From positions 1 through 64,000 of the forward strand of contig JBAMJV010003066.1 of NCBI GenBank assembly GCA_037951105.1: a stretch of DNA of 64,000 nt. Reading direction: 5' to 3'. The stretch comes from Echinarachnius parma (Eukaryota > Echinodermata > Echinoidea > Clypeasteroida > Echinarachniidae). Below, in pieces: positions 9,863 to 22,919 of this stretch. The translations under genes and the position numbers were made by a program. The stretch's first letter is position 1. Every line of letters begins with the position of its first letter. The notes under the pieces were generated by a model that ran no database searches, was not told where the DNA came from, and saw only the letters and a program-made list of their open reading frames with translations.

Positions 9863-10072
9863 ATCATCGCTGAGGAGGATGAGAAAGCGCAGAAGAGCAC
9901 CGTGGTCAAGACCTGCTTGCTGGAGAAGAACAAGGAGACCAACGAGATCGTGCTCGAGGTCGACCCCGAGATCACCAAGCACCTCAAGCCTCACCAAGTG
10001 GACGGGATCACCTTCATGTTTGACAGCACGTTTGAGATGGTGGAGAAGGGTGGCACAATTAAGACCTTACAG
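9863..10072 (+). pseudogene. ATRX exon D, SNF2 ATPase entry (M1 copy, Walker A deleted)
   Basis: A CACCCTAG acceptor and a CAG|GTACAC donor flank 70 in-frame codons: IIAEEDEKAQ, then TCLLEKNKETNEIVLEVDP, then HLKPHQVDGITFMFDSTFE. The KPHQVDG block is the Q-like motif of ATRX helicases. Where ATRX continues GCILAHCMGLGKTLQ, this copy has GGTIKTLQ. A 39-base in-frame deletion (compare M7) removed the P-loop. Even if translated it could not bind ATP normally. On the minus strand the same bases give a shadow frame that I disregard. Confidence 0.88.
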
Positions 10073-10798
10073 GTACACAATCCTTATCTCGTCTTGGGAA
10101 ATGATGGTGATGGTGACGGTGAGGGTGATGTATAATACTTGGCACTGTAAAAAGTAAACTGATTCAAAAGGGAGCTGATAATGATGATGAAGATGATAGT
10201 GATTATCATGGTTGTGGTAGTGGTGGTACGTGGTGATGGTGATCGCCTTGATGTGACTCTTCAGCTCCACTCATGTGTCCAGTTTTGATGTCTGTGTATC
10301 CCATGGGATTGCTGATCTCCAAAATAACGGAGGGAGAATAAGATTATGATGATGGTAGTGTAATACTTGTCACTGTAGAAAGTAAACTGATACAAAAGGA
10401 ATAATAATGATGTCGATGATGATCGTAAAAATGATAATGATAATGTCAATGGTATAAACAAGTACTTGGCATTTCAGGAAGTAAACCAATGCAGATGGAA
10501 GCTATATAATGATGTTAATGGTTATGGCACTAATGATGATAATGATAGCAATGATGATGCTGAATATATAGAAAGTGCATGTATATCAAGCACATGGCTC
10601 AGATGTTTTATAAACACCCACCATTCCTACCGAGTACCTATATATACACATTATTATTCTATCTGTTATTCTTGTTGCCCTATTTCAGGTGATAACCTAC
10701 CTGCATACATAATGACCTGCGAGAAACTAAACGTGGAGACATGGATGGTTGTTGCACCACTCAACACTGTGCTCTACTGGCAAGACGAGTTCGCAAAA

Positions 10799-13340
10799 AG
10801 TATGTACGCAACATTTCTTGTCTGAAATTAAACCCCCTCCCCCTTTACGCACTATTTGTACTTGTTTGCATGTGCTTGAATGTAGTGTACCCACCCGCGT
10901 GAATCTCTTGTGACAGATGGAACTATTACCATGACAGCCACGATTAATAAATTAGATCAGCCGAGTTGTTAGCTTGTTATCGGTATGGTTAGAAGTGCTT
11001 CTTGAATTACAATTTACATGTAGCAACCCGATACGAAAATTTTAAACGGCTATTGTATTACAGGGCTTAGACGCTCGTTGATTGGTCGATATGGTATTCG
11101 TCTTTGCTGCAGGTACAGTGATCATCCAGCCGGAAGCAGCCCCTGATGGTGAGGAGGACTGGTCCAGGAGCAAGGAGTTCAAGAAGCATTTTCACAAAGA
11201 GAGGAGAGAGAGGAGAGATGCACATGCACAAGCTCAGAGTAAGACTCAGATTATTCTTCCTTACCTATGTAAACAAATGAAAATGAGCACAGAAAATAGG
11301 CTTCGACCTAGGGAATAGGGAATCAACCAGAGACCTGCGGATTGCTAGACCGGTGCTCAATCATCGAGCCACAAAGACCCTTGAATTTTGGACGTTCTCA
11401 TGAAACCCATGCTCGTATTGTCAGAATTGCTATATAAACTCTGGTCAGTTTCCTTTATGTTTTAATTTGATTTATTGTGATTTGGAAATCGCATTTCAAA
11501 TTTAGAGATGCTGTTTATGTGCATTATGGGAACAGGCAAATTTGTCTTTCATTACAAAAGTTTTCCAAACTGATTTTAAGCATTGCATTGTTTCTTTGTT
11601 GTTCCTCATGAATTGGTGCAAGCAGTGATCCTGTGGACTCGGTGTTCTGTACACAGCCTGCACAGAACAGGTCAATTCCTTTGACAAGAAAACCATCTTC
11701 TCTCACCCAGTGCTGTCTGTGTTATATGCTAGGTAGGAAAAGTCTAAGAACTTGTTTCATTTATAAATTTGAAATAAAAGAACATTTGTAGTATGATGGA
11801 AATTGAGAGTACCAGAAACTATAAGGGAAACATGAATAGCATATAGGTACACTACATAGGCCTGAAAATAGTGTTTAATTCGCATTATTACATTGTTAGC
11901 ACTTATTGTAAAATTTTGAAATGTTTTAATGTTATTTTCTGAAATAAATTCTATGTTTGTCTGTTGAAAGATAACACTCATTTTGTTTGTCTTGCATTTG
12001 CAGCGCTGCATGGAGTTCTACAACAGTAGAACAGTCCATGGATGCTTGATGATGAGGGCATAGAGGAGCAGTGCCGCGATGGTGTGGGGAGGGAGGCAAC
12101 CTGACTTGCTGCGACACCTGCCCAAGGACCTTGTGCAAACCCTGCACGAGGTCGTACTCAGGGTCGACCCCTAGATCGACCCCGAGATTATCATGGTTGA
12201 AACATCCTCGTTATAACGAGGTTCTACTGTATCTTTGATGATGTCTTTTTGTTATAAATTTGCCACCCTAGATCATCGCTGAGGAGGATGAGAAAGCGCA
12301 GAAGAGCACCGTGGTCAAGACCTGCTTGCTGGAGAAGAACAAGGAGACCAACGAGATCGTGCTCGAGGTCGACCCCGAGATCACCAAGCACCTCAAGCCT
12401 CACCAAGTGGACAGGATCACCTTCATGTTTGACAGCACGTTTGAGATGGTGGAGAAGGGTGGCACAATTAAGACCTTACAGGTACACAATCCTTATCTCG
12501 TCTTGGGAAATGATGGTGATGGTGACGGTGAGGGTGATGTATAATACTTGGCACTGTAAAAAGTAAACTGATTCAAAAGGGAGCTGATAATGATGATGAA
12601 GATGATAGTGATTATCATGGTTGTGGTAGTGGTGGTACGTGGTGATGGTGATCGCCTTGATGTGACTCTTCAGCTCCACTCATGTGTCCAGTTTTGATGT
12701 CTGTGTGTCCCATGTGATTGCTGATCTCCAAAATAACGGAGGGAGAATAAGATTATGATGATGGTAGTGTAATACTTGTCACTGTAGAAAGTAAACTGAT
12801 ACAAAAGGAATAATAATGATGTCGATGATGATCGTAAAAATGATAATGATAATGTCAATGGTATAAACAAGTACTTGGCATTTCAGGAAGTAAACCAATG
12901 CAGATGGAAGCTATATAATGATGTTAATGGTTATGGCACTAATGATAATAATGATAGCAATGATGATGCTGAATATATAGAAAGTGCATGTATATCAAGC
13001 ACATGGCTCAGATGTTTTATAAACACCCACCATTCCTACCGAGTACCTATATATACACATTATTATTCTATCTGTTGTTCTTGTTGCCCTATTTCAGGTG
13101 ATAACCACTGGCGTAAATCTGTTCGGAAAGCACAATGCATTGGGGGGTCGAGCAATTGTTCACAAACCGTTTGTGAACAATTGCTCGACCCCCCAATGCA
13201 TTGTGTTTTCCGGACAGATTTACGCCAGTGGTGATAACCTACCTGCATACATAATGACCTGCGAGAAACTAAACGTGGAGACATGGATGGTTGTTGCACC
13301 ACTCAACACTGTGCTCTACTGGCAAGACGAGTTCGCAAAA
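10799..13340 (+). pseudogene. ATRX-derived pseudogene module M2
   Basis: Exons: A 11113-11238 (6 bases longer than M1, GCACAT added), B 11616-11732, C 12004-12150, D 12272-12481, E 13098-13340. E is interrupted by a 125 bp palindromic hAT-type MITE at 13106-13230. The module carries the same B, C, D and E lesions as M1. D is unique in reading VDRIT rather than VDGIT (G to A change). Like M1 it keeps the EVDPEITK variant and VVAPLNT in E. The 3' end of E (GCAAAA) is fused to the upstream flank, the same junction as in M1. M2 therefore arose by tandem duplication of an already fused unit. Confidence 0.9.
13106..13230. mobile_element. 125 bp palindromic hAT-type MITE in exon E (M2 copy)
   Basis: The element starts CACTGGCGTAAATCTG and ends with its reverse complement CAGATTTACGCCAGTG. 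The two halves pair almost completely, with two mismatches seen and the centre at ACAAAC/CGTTTG. It is flanked by the 8-base duplication GTGATAAC (13098-13105 and 13231-13238), which is single in M1, M6 and M8-M12. An 8-base target duplication of form nTnnnnAn and CA...TG ends are hallmarks of Ac-like hAT elements. There is no coding capacity. Confidence 0.88.
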
Positions 13341-15898
13341 AGTATGTACGCAACATTTCTTGTCTGAAATTAAACCCGCTCCCCCTTTACGCACTATTTG
13401 TACTTGTTTGCATGTGCTTGAATGTAGTGTACCCACCCGCGTGAATCTCTTGTGACAGATGGAACTGTTACCATGACAGCCACGATTAATAAATTAGATC
13501 AGCCGAGTTGTTAGCTTGTTATCGGTATGGTTAGAAGTGCTTCTTGAATTACAATTTACATGTAGCAACCCGATACAAAAATTTTAAACGGCTATTGTAT
13601 TACAGGGCTTAGACGCTCGTTGATTGGTCGATATGGTATTCGTCTTTGCTGCAGGTACAGTGATCATCCAGCCGGAAGCAGCCCCTGATGGTGAGGAGGA
13701 CTGGTCCAGGAGCAAGGAGTTCAAGAAGCATTTTCACAAAGAGAGGAGAGAGAGGAGAGATGCACATGCACAAGCTCAGAGTAAGACTCAGATTATTCTT
13801 CCTTACCTATGTAAACAAATGAAAATGAGCACAGAAAATAGGCTTCGACCTAGGGAATAGGGAATCAACCAGAGACCTGCGGATTGCTAGACCGGTGCTC
13901 AATCATCGAGCCACAAAGACCCTTGAATTTTGGACGTTCTCATGAAACCCATGCTCGTATTGTCAGAATTGCTATATAAACTCTGGTCAGTTTCCTTTAT
14001 GTTTTAATTTGATTTATTGTGATTTGGAAATCGCATTTCAAATTTAGAGATGCTGTTTATGTGCATAATGGGAACAGGCAAATTTGTCTTTCATTACAAA
14101 AGTTTTCCAAACTGATTTTAAGCATTGCATTGTTTCTTTGTTGTTCCTCATGAATTGGTGCAAGCAGTGATCCTGTGGACTCGGTGTTCTGTACACAGCC
14201 TGCACAGAACAGGTCAATTCCTTTGACAAGAAAACTATCTTCTCTCACCCAGTGCCGTCTGTGTTATATGCTAGGTAGGAAAAGTCTAAGAACTCGTTTT
14301 CATACATTTTTGTTTCATTTATAAATTTGAAATAAAAGAACATTTGTAGTATGATGCAAATTGAGAGTACCAGAAACTATAAGGGAAACATGAATAGCAT
14401 ATAGGTACATTACATAGGCCTGAAAATAGTGTTTAATTCGTATTATTACATTGTTAGCACTTATTGTAAAATTTTGAAATGTTTTAATGTTATTTTCTGA
14501 AATAAATTCTATGTTTGTCTGTTGAAAGATAACACTCATTTTGTTTGTCTTGCATGTGCAGCGCTGCATGGAGTTCTACAACAGTAGAACAGTCCATGGA
14601 TGCTTGATGATGAGGGCATAGAGGAGCAGTGCCGCGATGGTGTGGGGAGGGAGGCAACCTGACTTGCTGCGACACCTGCCCAAGGACCTTGTGCAAACCC
14701 TGCACGAGGTCGTACTCAGGGTCGACCCCTAGATCGACCCCGAGATTATCATGGTTGAAACATCCTCGTTATAACGAGGTTCTACTGTATCTTTGATGAT
14801 GTCTTTTTGTTATAAATTTGCCACCTTAGATCATCGCTGAGGAGGATGAGAAAGCGCAGAAGAGCACCGTGGTCAAGACCTGCTTGCTGGAGAAGAACAA
14901 GGAGACCAACGAGATCGTGCTCGAGCTCGACCCCGAGATCACCAAGCACCTCAAGCCTCACCAAGTGGACGGGATCACCTTCATGTTTGACAGCACGTTT
15001 GAGATGGTGGAGAAGGGTGGCACAATTAAGACCTTACAGGTACACAATCCTTATCTCGTCTTGGGAAATGATGGTGATGGTGACGGTGAGGGTGATGTAT
15101 AATACTTGGCACTGTAAAAAGTAAACTGATTCAAAAGGGAGCTGATAATGATGATGAAGATGATAGTGATTATCATGGTTGTGGTAGTGGTGGTACGTGG
15201 TGATGGTGATCGCCTTGATGTGACTCTTCAGCTCCACTCATGTGTCCAGTTTTGATGTCTGTGTGTCCCATGGGATTGCTGATCTCCAAAATAACGGAGG
15301 GAGAATAAGATTATGATGATGGTAGTGTAATACTTGTCACTGTAGAAAGTAAACTGATACAAAAGGAATAATAATGATGTCGATGATGATCGTAAAAATG
15401 ATAATGATAATGTCAATGGTATAAACAAGTACTTGGCATTTCAGGAAGTAAACCAATGCAGATGGAAGCTATATAATGATGTTAATGGTTATGGCACTAA
15501 TGATGATAATGATAGCAATGATGATGCTGAATATATAGAAAGTGCATGTATATCAAGCACATGGCTCAGATGTTTTATAAACACCCACCATTCCTACCGA
15601 GTACCTATATATACACATTATTATTCTATCTGTTGTTCTTGTTGCCCTATTTCAGGTGATAACCACTGGCGTAAATCTGTTCGGAAAGCACAATGCATTG
15701 GGGGGTCGAGCAATTGTTCACAAACCGTTTGTGAACAATTGCTCGACCCCCCAATGCATTGTGTTTTCCGGACAGATTTACGCCAGTGGTGATAACCTAC
15801 CTGCATACATAATGACCTGCGAGAAACTAAACGTGGAGACATGGATGGTTGTTGCACCACTCAACACTGTGCTCTACTGGCAAGACGAGTTCGCAAAA
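13341..15898 (+). pseudogene. ATRX-derived pseudogene module M3
   Basis: Exons: A 13655-13780, B 14158-14274, C 14562-14708, D 14830-15039, E 15656-15898 with the hAT MITE. The shared B, C, D and E disablements are all present. D now reads LELDPEITK, the variant kept in M4-M6 and M8-M12. The exon D acceptor is CACCTTAG here and in M4. Period to M4 is exactly 2,558 bases. Confidence 0.9.
15664..15788. mobile_element. 125 bp palindromic hAT-type MITE (M3 copy)
   Basis: Same element, same insertion point and same GTGATAAC duplication (15656-15663 and 15789-15796) as in M2. The copy was inherited with the module rather than inserted again. Confidence 0.88.
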
Positions 15899-18456
15899 AG
15901 TATGTATGCAACATTTCTTGTCTGAAATTAAACCCGCTCCCCCTTTACGCACTATTTGTACTTGTTTGCATGTGCTTGAATGTAGTGTACCCACCCGCGT
16001 GAATCTCTTGTGACAGATGGAACTGTTACCATGACAGCCACGATTAATAAATTAGATCAGCCGAGTTGTTAGCTTGTTATCGGTATGGTTAGAAGTGCTT
16101 CTTGAATTACAATTTACATGTAGCAACCCGATACGAAAATTTTAAACGGCTATTGTATTACAGGGCTTAGACGCTCGTTGATTGGTCGATATGGTATTCG
16201 TCTTTGCTGCAGGTACAGTGATCATCCAGCCGGAAGCAGCCCCTGATGGTGAGGAGGACTGGTCCAGGAGCAAGGAGTTCAAGAAGCATTTTCACAAAGA
16301 GAGGAGAGAGAGGAGAGATGCACATGCACAAGCTCAGAGTAAGACTCAGATTATTCTTCCTTACCTATGTAAACAAATGAAAATGAGCACAGAAAATAGG
16401 CTTCGACCTAGGGAATAGGGAATCAACCAGAGACCTGCGGATTGCTAGACCGGTGCTCAATCATCGAGCCACAAAGACCCTTGAATTTTGGACGTTCTCA
16501 TGAAACCCATGCTCGTATTGTCAGAATTGCTATATAAACTCTGGTCAGTTTCCTTTATGTTTTAATTTGATTTATTGTGATTTGGAAATCGCATTTCAAA
16601 TTTAGAGATGCTGTTTATGTGCATAATGGGAACAGGCAAATTTGTCTTTCATTACAAAAGTTTTCCAAACTGATTTTAAGCATTGCATTGTTTCTTTGTT
16701 GTTCCTCATGAATTGGTGCAAGCAGTGATCCTGTGGACTCGGTGTTCTGTACACAGCCTGCACAGAACAGGTCAATTCCTTTGACAAGAAAACTATCTTC
16801 TCTCACCCAGTGCCGTCTGTGTTATATGCTAGGTAGGAAAAGTCTAAGAACTCGTTTTCATACATTTTTGTTTCATTTATAAATTTGAAATAAAAGAACA
16901 TTTGTAGTATGATGCAAATTGAGAGTACCAGAAACTATAAGGGAAACATGAATAGCATATAGGTACATTACATAGGCCTGAAAATAGTGTTTAATTCGTA
17001 TTATTACATTGATAGCACTTATTGTAAAATTTTGAAATGTTTTAATGTTATTTTCTGAAATAAATTCTATGTTTGTCTGTTGAAAGATAACACTCATTTT
17101 GTTTGTCTTGCATGTGCAGCGCTGCATGGAGTTCTACAACAGTAGAACAGTCCATGGATGCTTGATGATGAGGGCATAGAGGAGCAGTGCCGCGATGGTG
17201 TGGGGAGGGAGGCAACCTGACTTGCTGCGACACCTGCCCAAGGACCTTGTGCAAACCCTGCACGAGGTCGTACTCAGGGTCGACCCCTAGATCGACCCCG
17301 AGATTATCATGGTTGAAACATCCTCGTTATAACGAGGTTCTACTGTATCTTTGATGATGTCTTTTTGTTATAAATTTGCCACCTTAGATCATCGCTGAGG
17401 AGGATGAGAAAGCGCAGAAGAGCACCGTGGTCAAGACCTGCTTGCTGGAGAAGAACAAGGAGACCAACGAGATCGTGCTCGAGCTCGACCCCGAGATCAC
17501 CAAGCACCTCAAGCCTCACCAAGTGGACGGGATCACCTTCATGTTTGACAGCACGTTTGAGATGGTGGAGAAGGGTGGCACAATTAAGACCTTACAGGTA
17601 CACAATCCTTATCTCGTCTTGGGAAATGATGGTGATGGTGACGGTGAGGGTGATGTATAATACTTGGCACTGTAAAAAGTAAACTGATTCAAAAGGGAGC
17701 TGATAATGATGATGAAGATGATAGTGATTATCATGGTTGTGGTAGTGGTGGTACGTGGTGATGGTGATCGCCTTGATGTGACTCTTCAGCTCCACTCATG
17801 TGTCCAGTTTTGATGTCTGTGTGTCCCATGGGATTGCTGATCTCCAAAATAACGGAGGGAGAATAAGATTATGATGATGGTAGTGTAATACTTGTCACTG
17901 TAGAAAGTAAACTGATACAAAAGGAATAATAATGATGTCGATGATGATCGTAAAAATGATAATGATAATGTCAATGGTATAAACAAGTACTTGGCATTTC
18001 AGGAAGTAAACCAATGCAGATGGAAGCTATATAATGATTTTAATGGTTATGGCACTAATGATAATAATGATAGCAATGATGATGCTGAATATATAGAAAG
18101 TGCATGTATATCAAGCACATGGCTCAGATGTTTTATAAACACCCACCATTCCTACCGAGTACCTATATATACACATTATTTTTCTATCTGTTGTTCTTGT
18201 TGCCCTATTTCAGGTGATAACCACTGGCGTAAATCTGTTCGGAAAGCACAATGCATTGGGGGGTCGAGCAATTGTTCACAAACCGTTTGTGAACAATTGC
18301 TCGACCCCCCAATGCATTGTGTTTTCCGGACAGATTTACGCCAGTGGTGATAACCTACCTGCATACATAATGACCTGCGAGAAACTAAACGTGGAGACAT
18401 GGATGGTTGTTGCACCACTCAACACTGTGCTCTACTGGCAAGACGAGTTCGCAAAA
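15899..18456 (+). pseudogene. ATRX-derived pseudogene module M4
   Basis: Exons: A 16213-16338, B 16716-16832, C 17120-17266, D 17388-17597, E 18214-18456 with the hAT MITE. It is nearly identical to M3, including the CACCTTAG acceptor and CATGTGCAG before exon C. The two are very recent duplicates. All inherited disablements are present. Confidence 0.9.
18222..18346. mobile_element. 125 bp palindromic hAT-type MITE (M4 copy)
   Basis: Third inherited copy, with the same target duplication at 18214-18221 and 18347-18354. Confidence 0.88.
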
Positions 18457-20590
18457 AGTATGTACGCAACATTTCTTGTCTGAAATTAAACCCGCTCCCC
18501 CTTTACGCACTATTTGTACTTGTTTGCATGTGCTTGAATGTAGTGTACCCACCCGCGTGAATCTCTTGTGACAGATGGAACTGTTACCATGACAGCCACG
18601 ATTAATAAATTAGATCAGCCGAGTTGTTAGCTTGTTATCGGTATGGTTAGAAGTGCTTCTTGAATTACAATTTACATGTAGCAACCCGATACGAAAATTT
18701 TAAACGGCTATTGTATTACAGGGCTTAGACGCTCGTTGATTGGTCGATATGGTATTCGTCTTTGCTGCAGGTACAGTGATCATCCAGCCGGAAGCAGCCC
18801 CTGATGGTGAGGAGGACTGGTCCAGGAGCAAGGAGTTCAAGAAGCATTTTCACAAAGAGAGGAGAGAGAGGAGAGATGCACATGCACAAGCTCAGAGTAA
18901 GACTCAGATTATTCTTCCTTACCTATGTAAACAAATGAAAATGAGCACAGAAAATAGGCTTCGACCTAGGGAATAGGGAATCAACCAGAGACCTGCGGAT
19001 TGCTAGACCGGTGCTCAATCATCGAGCCACAAAGACCCTTGAATTTGGGAAGTTCTCATGAAACCCATGCTCGTATTGTCAGAATTGGTATTTAAACTCT
19101 GGTCAGTTTCCTTTATGTTTTAATTTGATTTATTGTGATTTGGAAATCGCATTTCAAATTTAGAGATGCTGTTTATGTGCATAATGGGAACAGGCAAATT
19201 TGTCTTTCATTACAAAAGTTTTCCAAACTGATTTTAAGCTTTGCATTGTTTCTTTGTTGTTCCTCATGAATTGGTGCAAGCAGTGATCCTGTGGACTCGG
19301 TGTTCTGTACACAGCCTGCACAGAACAGGTCAATTCCTTTGACAAGAAAACCATCTTCTCTCACCCAGTGCTGTCTGTGTTATATGCTAGGTAGGAAAAG
19401 TCTAAGAACTTTTGTAGTATGATGCAAATTGAGAGTACCAGAAACTATAAGGGAAACATGAATAGCATATAGGTACATTACATAGGCCTGAAAATAGTGT
19501 TTAATTCGCATTATTACATTGTTAGCACTTATTGTAAAATTTTGAAATGTTTTAATGTTATTTTCTGAAATAAATTCTATGTTTGTCTGTTGAAAGATAA
19601 CACTCATTTTGTTTGTCTTGCATTTGCAGCGCTGCATGGAGTTCTACAACAGTAGAACAGTCCATGGATGCTTGATGATGAGGGCATAGAGGAGCAGTGC
19701 CGCGATGGTGTGGGGAGGGAGGCAACCTGACTTGCTGCGACACCTGCCCAAGGACCTTGTGCAAACCCTGCACGAGGTCGTACTCAGGGTCGACCCCTAG
19801 ATCGACCCCGAGATTATCATGGTTGAAACATCCTCGTTATAACGAGGTTCTACTGTATCTTTGATGATGTCTTTTTGTTATAAATTTGCCACCCTAGATC
19901 ATCGCTGAGGAGGATGAGAAAGCGCAGAAGAGCACCGTGGTCAAGACCTGCTTGCTGGAGAAGAACAAGGAGACCAACGAGATCGTGCTCGAGCTCGACC
20001 CCGAGATCACCAAGCACCTCAAGCCTCACCAAGTGGACGGGATCACCTTCATGTTTGACAGCACGTTTGAGATGGTGGAGAAGGGTGGCACAATTAAGAC
20101 CTTACAGGTACACAATCCTTATCTCGTCTTGGGAAATGATGGTGATGGTGACGGTGAGGGTGATGTATAATACTTGGCACTGTAAAAAGTAAACTGATTC
20201 AAAAGGGAGCTGATAATGATGATGAAGATGATAGTGATTATCATGGTTATGGTAGTGGTAGTACGTGCATGGTGATGGTGATCGCCTTGATGTGACTCTT
20301 CAGCTCCACTCATGTGTCCAGTTTTGATGTCTGTGTGTCCCATGGGATTGCTGATCTCCAAAATAACGGAGGGAGAATAAGATTATGATGATGGTAGTGT
20401 AATACTTGTCACTGTAGAAAGTAAACTGATACAAAAGGAATAATAATGATGTCGATGATGATCGTAAAAATGATAATGAAAATGTCAATGGTATAAACAA
20501 GTACTTGGCATTTCAGGAAGTAAACCAATGCAGATGGAAGCTATATAATGATGTTAATGGTTATGGCAATGATGTTAATGGTTATGGTTG
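18457..20590 (+). pseudogene. ATRX-derived pseudogene module M5, exon E deleted
   Basis: Exons: A 18771-18896, B 19274-19390, C 19630-19776, D 19898-20107. It lacks about 70 bases of the B-C intron (around 19411). Its 3' part is missing: at 20565-20590 the intron sequence ATGATGTTAATGGTTATGG is repeated once and then jumps straight into ACAGATGGAACTG, the start of the next module. Exon E, its MITE and the first ~115 bases of M6 were lost in one deletion. Confidence 0.9.
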
Positions 20591-22919
20591 AGACAGATGG
20601 AACTGTTACCATGACAGCCACGATTAATAAATTAGATCAGCCGAGTTGTTAGCTTGTTATCGGTATGGTTAGAAGTGCTTCTTGAATTACAATTTACATG
20701 TAGCAACCCGATACGAAAATTTTAAACGGCTATTGTATTACAGGGCTTAGACGCTCGTTGATTGGTCGATATGGTATTCGTCTTTGCTGCAGGTACAGTG
20801 ATCATCCAGCCGGAAGCAGCCCCTGATGGTGAGGAGGACTGGTCCAGGAGCAAGGAGTTCAAGAAGCATTTTCACAAAGAGAGGAGAGAGAGGAGAGATG
20901 CACATGCACAAGCTCAGAGTAAGACTCAGATTATTCTTCCTTACCGATGTAAACAAATGAAAATGAGCACAGAAAATAGGCTTCGACCTAGGGAATAGGG
21001 AATCAACCAGAGACCTGCGGATTGCTAGACCGGTGCTCAATCATCGAGCCACAAAGACCCTTGAATTTGGGACGTTCTCATGAAACCCATGCTCGTATTG
21101 TCAGAATTGGTATATAAACTCTGGTCAGTTTCCTTTATGTTTTAATTTGATTTATTGTGATTTGGAAATCGCATTTCAAATTTAGAGATGCTGTTTATGT
21201 GCATAATGGGAACAGGCAAATTTGTCTTTCATTACAAAAGTTTTTGAAACTGATTTTAAGCTTTGCATTGTTTCTTTGTTGTTCCTCATGAATTGGTGCA
21301 AGCAGTGATCCTGTGGACTCGGTGTTCTGTACACAGCCTGCACAGAACAGGTCAATTCCTTTGACAAGAAAACCATCTTCTCTCACCCAGTGCTGTCTGT
21401 GTTATATGCTAGGTAGGAAAAGTCTAAGAACTCGTTTTCATACATTTTTGTTTCATTTATAAATTTGAAATAAAAGAACATTTGTAGTATGATGCAAATT
21501 GAGAGTACCAGAAACTATAAGGGAAACATGAATAGCATATAGGTACATTACATAGGCCTGAAAATAGTGTTTAATTCGCATTATTACATTGTTAGCACTT
21601 ATTGTAAAATTTTGAAATGTTTTAATGTTATTTTCTGAAATAAATTCTATGTTTGTCTGTTGAAAGATAACACTCATTTTGTTTGTCTTGCATTTGCAGC
21701 GCTGCATGGAGTTCTACAACAGTAGAACAGTCCATGGATGCTTGATGATGAGGGCATAGAGGAGCAGTGCCGCGATGGTGTGGGGAGGGAGGCAACCTGA
21801 CTTGCTGCGACACCTGCCCAAGGACCTTGTGCAAACCCTGCACGAGGTCGTACTCAGGGTCGACCCCTAGATCGACCCCGAGATTATCATGGTTGAAACA
21901 TCCTCGTTATAACGAGGTTCTACTGTATCTTTGATGATGTCTTTTTGTTATAAATTTGCCACCCTAGATCATCGCTGAGGAGGATGAGAAAGCGCAGAAG
22001 AGCACCGTGGTCAAGACCTGCTTGCTGGAGAAGAACAAGGAGACCAACGAGATCGTGCTCGAGCTCGACCCCGAGATCACCAAGCACCTCAAGCCTCACC
22101 AAGTGGACGGGATCACCTTCATGTTTGACAGCACGTTTGAGATGGTGGAGAAGGGTGGCACAATTAAGACCTTACAGGTACACAATCCTTATCTCGTCTT
22201 GGGAAATGATGGTGATGGTGACGGTGAGGGTGATGTATAATACTTGGCACTGTAAAAAGTAAACTGATTCAAAAGGGAGCTGATAATGATGATGAAGATG
22301 ATAGTGATTATCATGGTTGTGGTAGTGGTAGTACGTGCATGGTGATGGTGATCGCCTTGATGTGACTCTTCAGCTCCACTCATGTGTCCAGTTTTGATGT
22401 CTGTGTGTCCCATGGGATTGCTGATCTCCAAAATAACGGAGGGAGAATAAGATTATGATGATGGTAGTGTAATACTTGTCACTGTAGAAAGTAAACTGAT
22501 ACAAAAGGAATAATAATGATGTCGATGATGATCGTAAAAATGATAATGATAATGTCAATGGTATAAACAAGTACTTGGCATTTCAGGAAGTAAACCAATG
22601 CAGATGGAAGCTATATAATGATGTTAATGGTTATGATAACAATGATGATGCTGAATATATAGAAAGTGCATATATATCAAGCACATGACTCAGATGTTTT
22701 ATAAACACCCACCATTCCTACCGAGTACCTATATATACACATTATTATTCTATCTGTTGTTCTTGTTGCCCTTTTTCAGGTGATAACCTACCTGCATACA
22801 TAATGACCTGCGAGAAACTAAACGTGGAGACATGGATGGTTGTTCCACCACTCAACACTGTGCTCTACTGGCAAGACGAGTTCGCAAAATGGATCGGTCA
22901 CATGGACAGTGGAATCGAA
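20591..22919 (+). pseudogene. ATRX-derived pseudogene module M6 with full-length exon E
   Basis: Exons: A 20793-20918, B 21296-21412, C 21700-21846, D 21968-22177, E 22780-22919. E carries no MITE and continues past GCAAAA to KWIGHMDSGIE before a GAA|GTGAGT donor, so this is the original 3' end of the module. In frame with D, E starts VITYLHT and then hits a stop. One base is missing before IMTCEKLNVETW, as in every copy. It reads VVPPLNT, as M8-M12 do, where M1-M4 read VVAPLNT. B, C and D lesions match those of M1. Confidence 0.9.

Larger units (their letters stand above)
8379..10798 (+). pseudogene. ATRX-derived pseudogene module M1 (exons A-B-C-D-E)
   Basis: Plus-strand exon pieces lie in ATRX order. 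A is 8694-8813 (GTVIIQPE, cf. GTVIVQPE just before ADD in human ATRX). B is 9191-9307 and C is 9595-9741 (the two halves of the ADD zinc-finger domain). D is 9863-10072 (HLKPHQVDGITFMFDSTFE, entry of the SNF2 ATPase). E is 10689-10798 (VVAPLNTVLYWQDEFAK, cut off). Disablements: the B acceptor is AT-TG instead of AG, B has a 2-base CA insertion in its first zinc-ligand region, a lost G and a TAG at its last codon, C has a 5-base and a 2-base insertion, D lacks 39 bases spanning Walker A, and E lacks one base. E ends abruptly at GCAAAA and joins the upstream flank again, starting M2. The large region that separates ADD and ATPase in intact ATRX is missing. Exon A here lacks the 6 bases GCACAT found in M2-M7. 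Confidence 0.9.

Noticed and set aside
10067-10270. Histidine-rich minus-strand ORF recurring in each D-E intron
   Set aside because: It is the reverse complement of a GATGAT/GGTGAT-rich intron tract and overlaps the real exon D border. The copies persist only because the modules are duplicated.
13063-13302. ORFs running through the hAT MITE (both strands)
   Set aside because: Symmetrical ORFs are expected from a palindrome, and they cross the inserted element and its target duplication.
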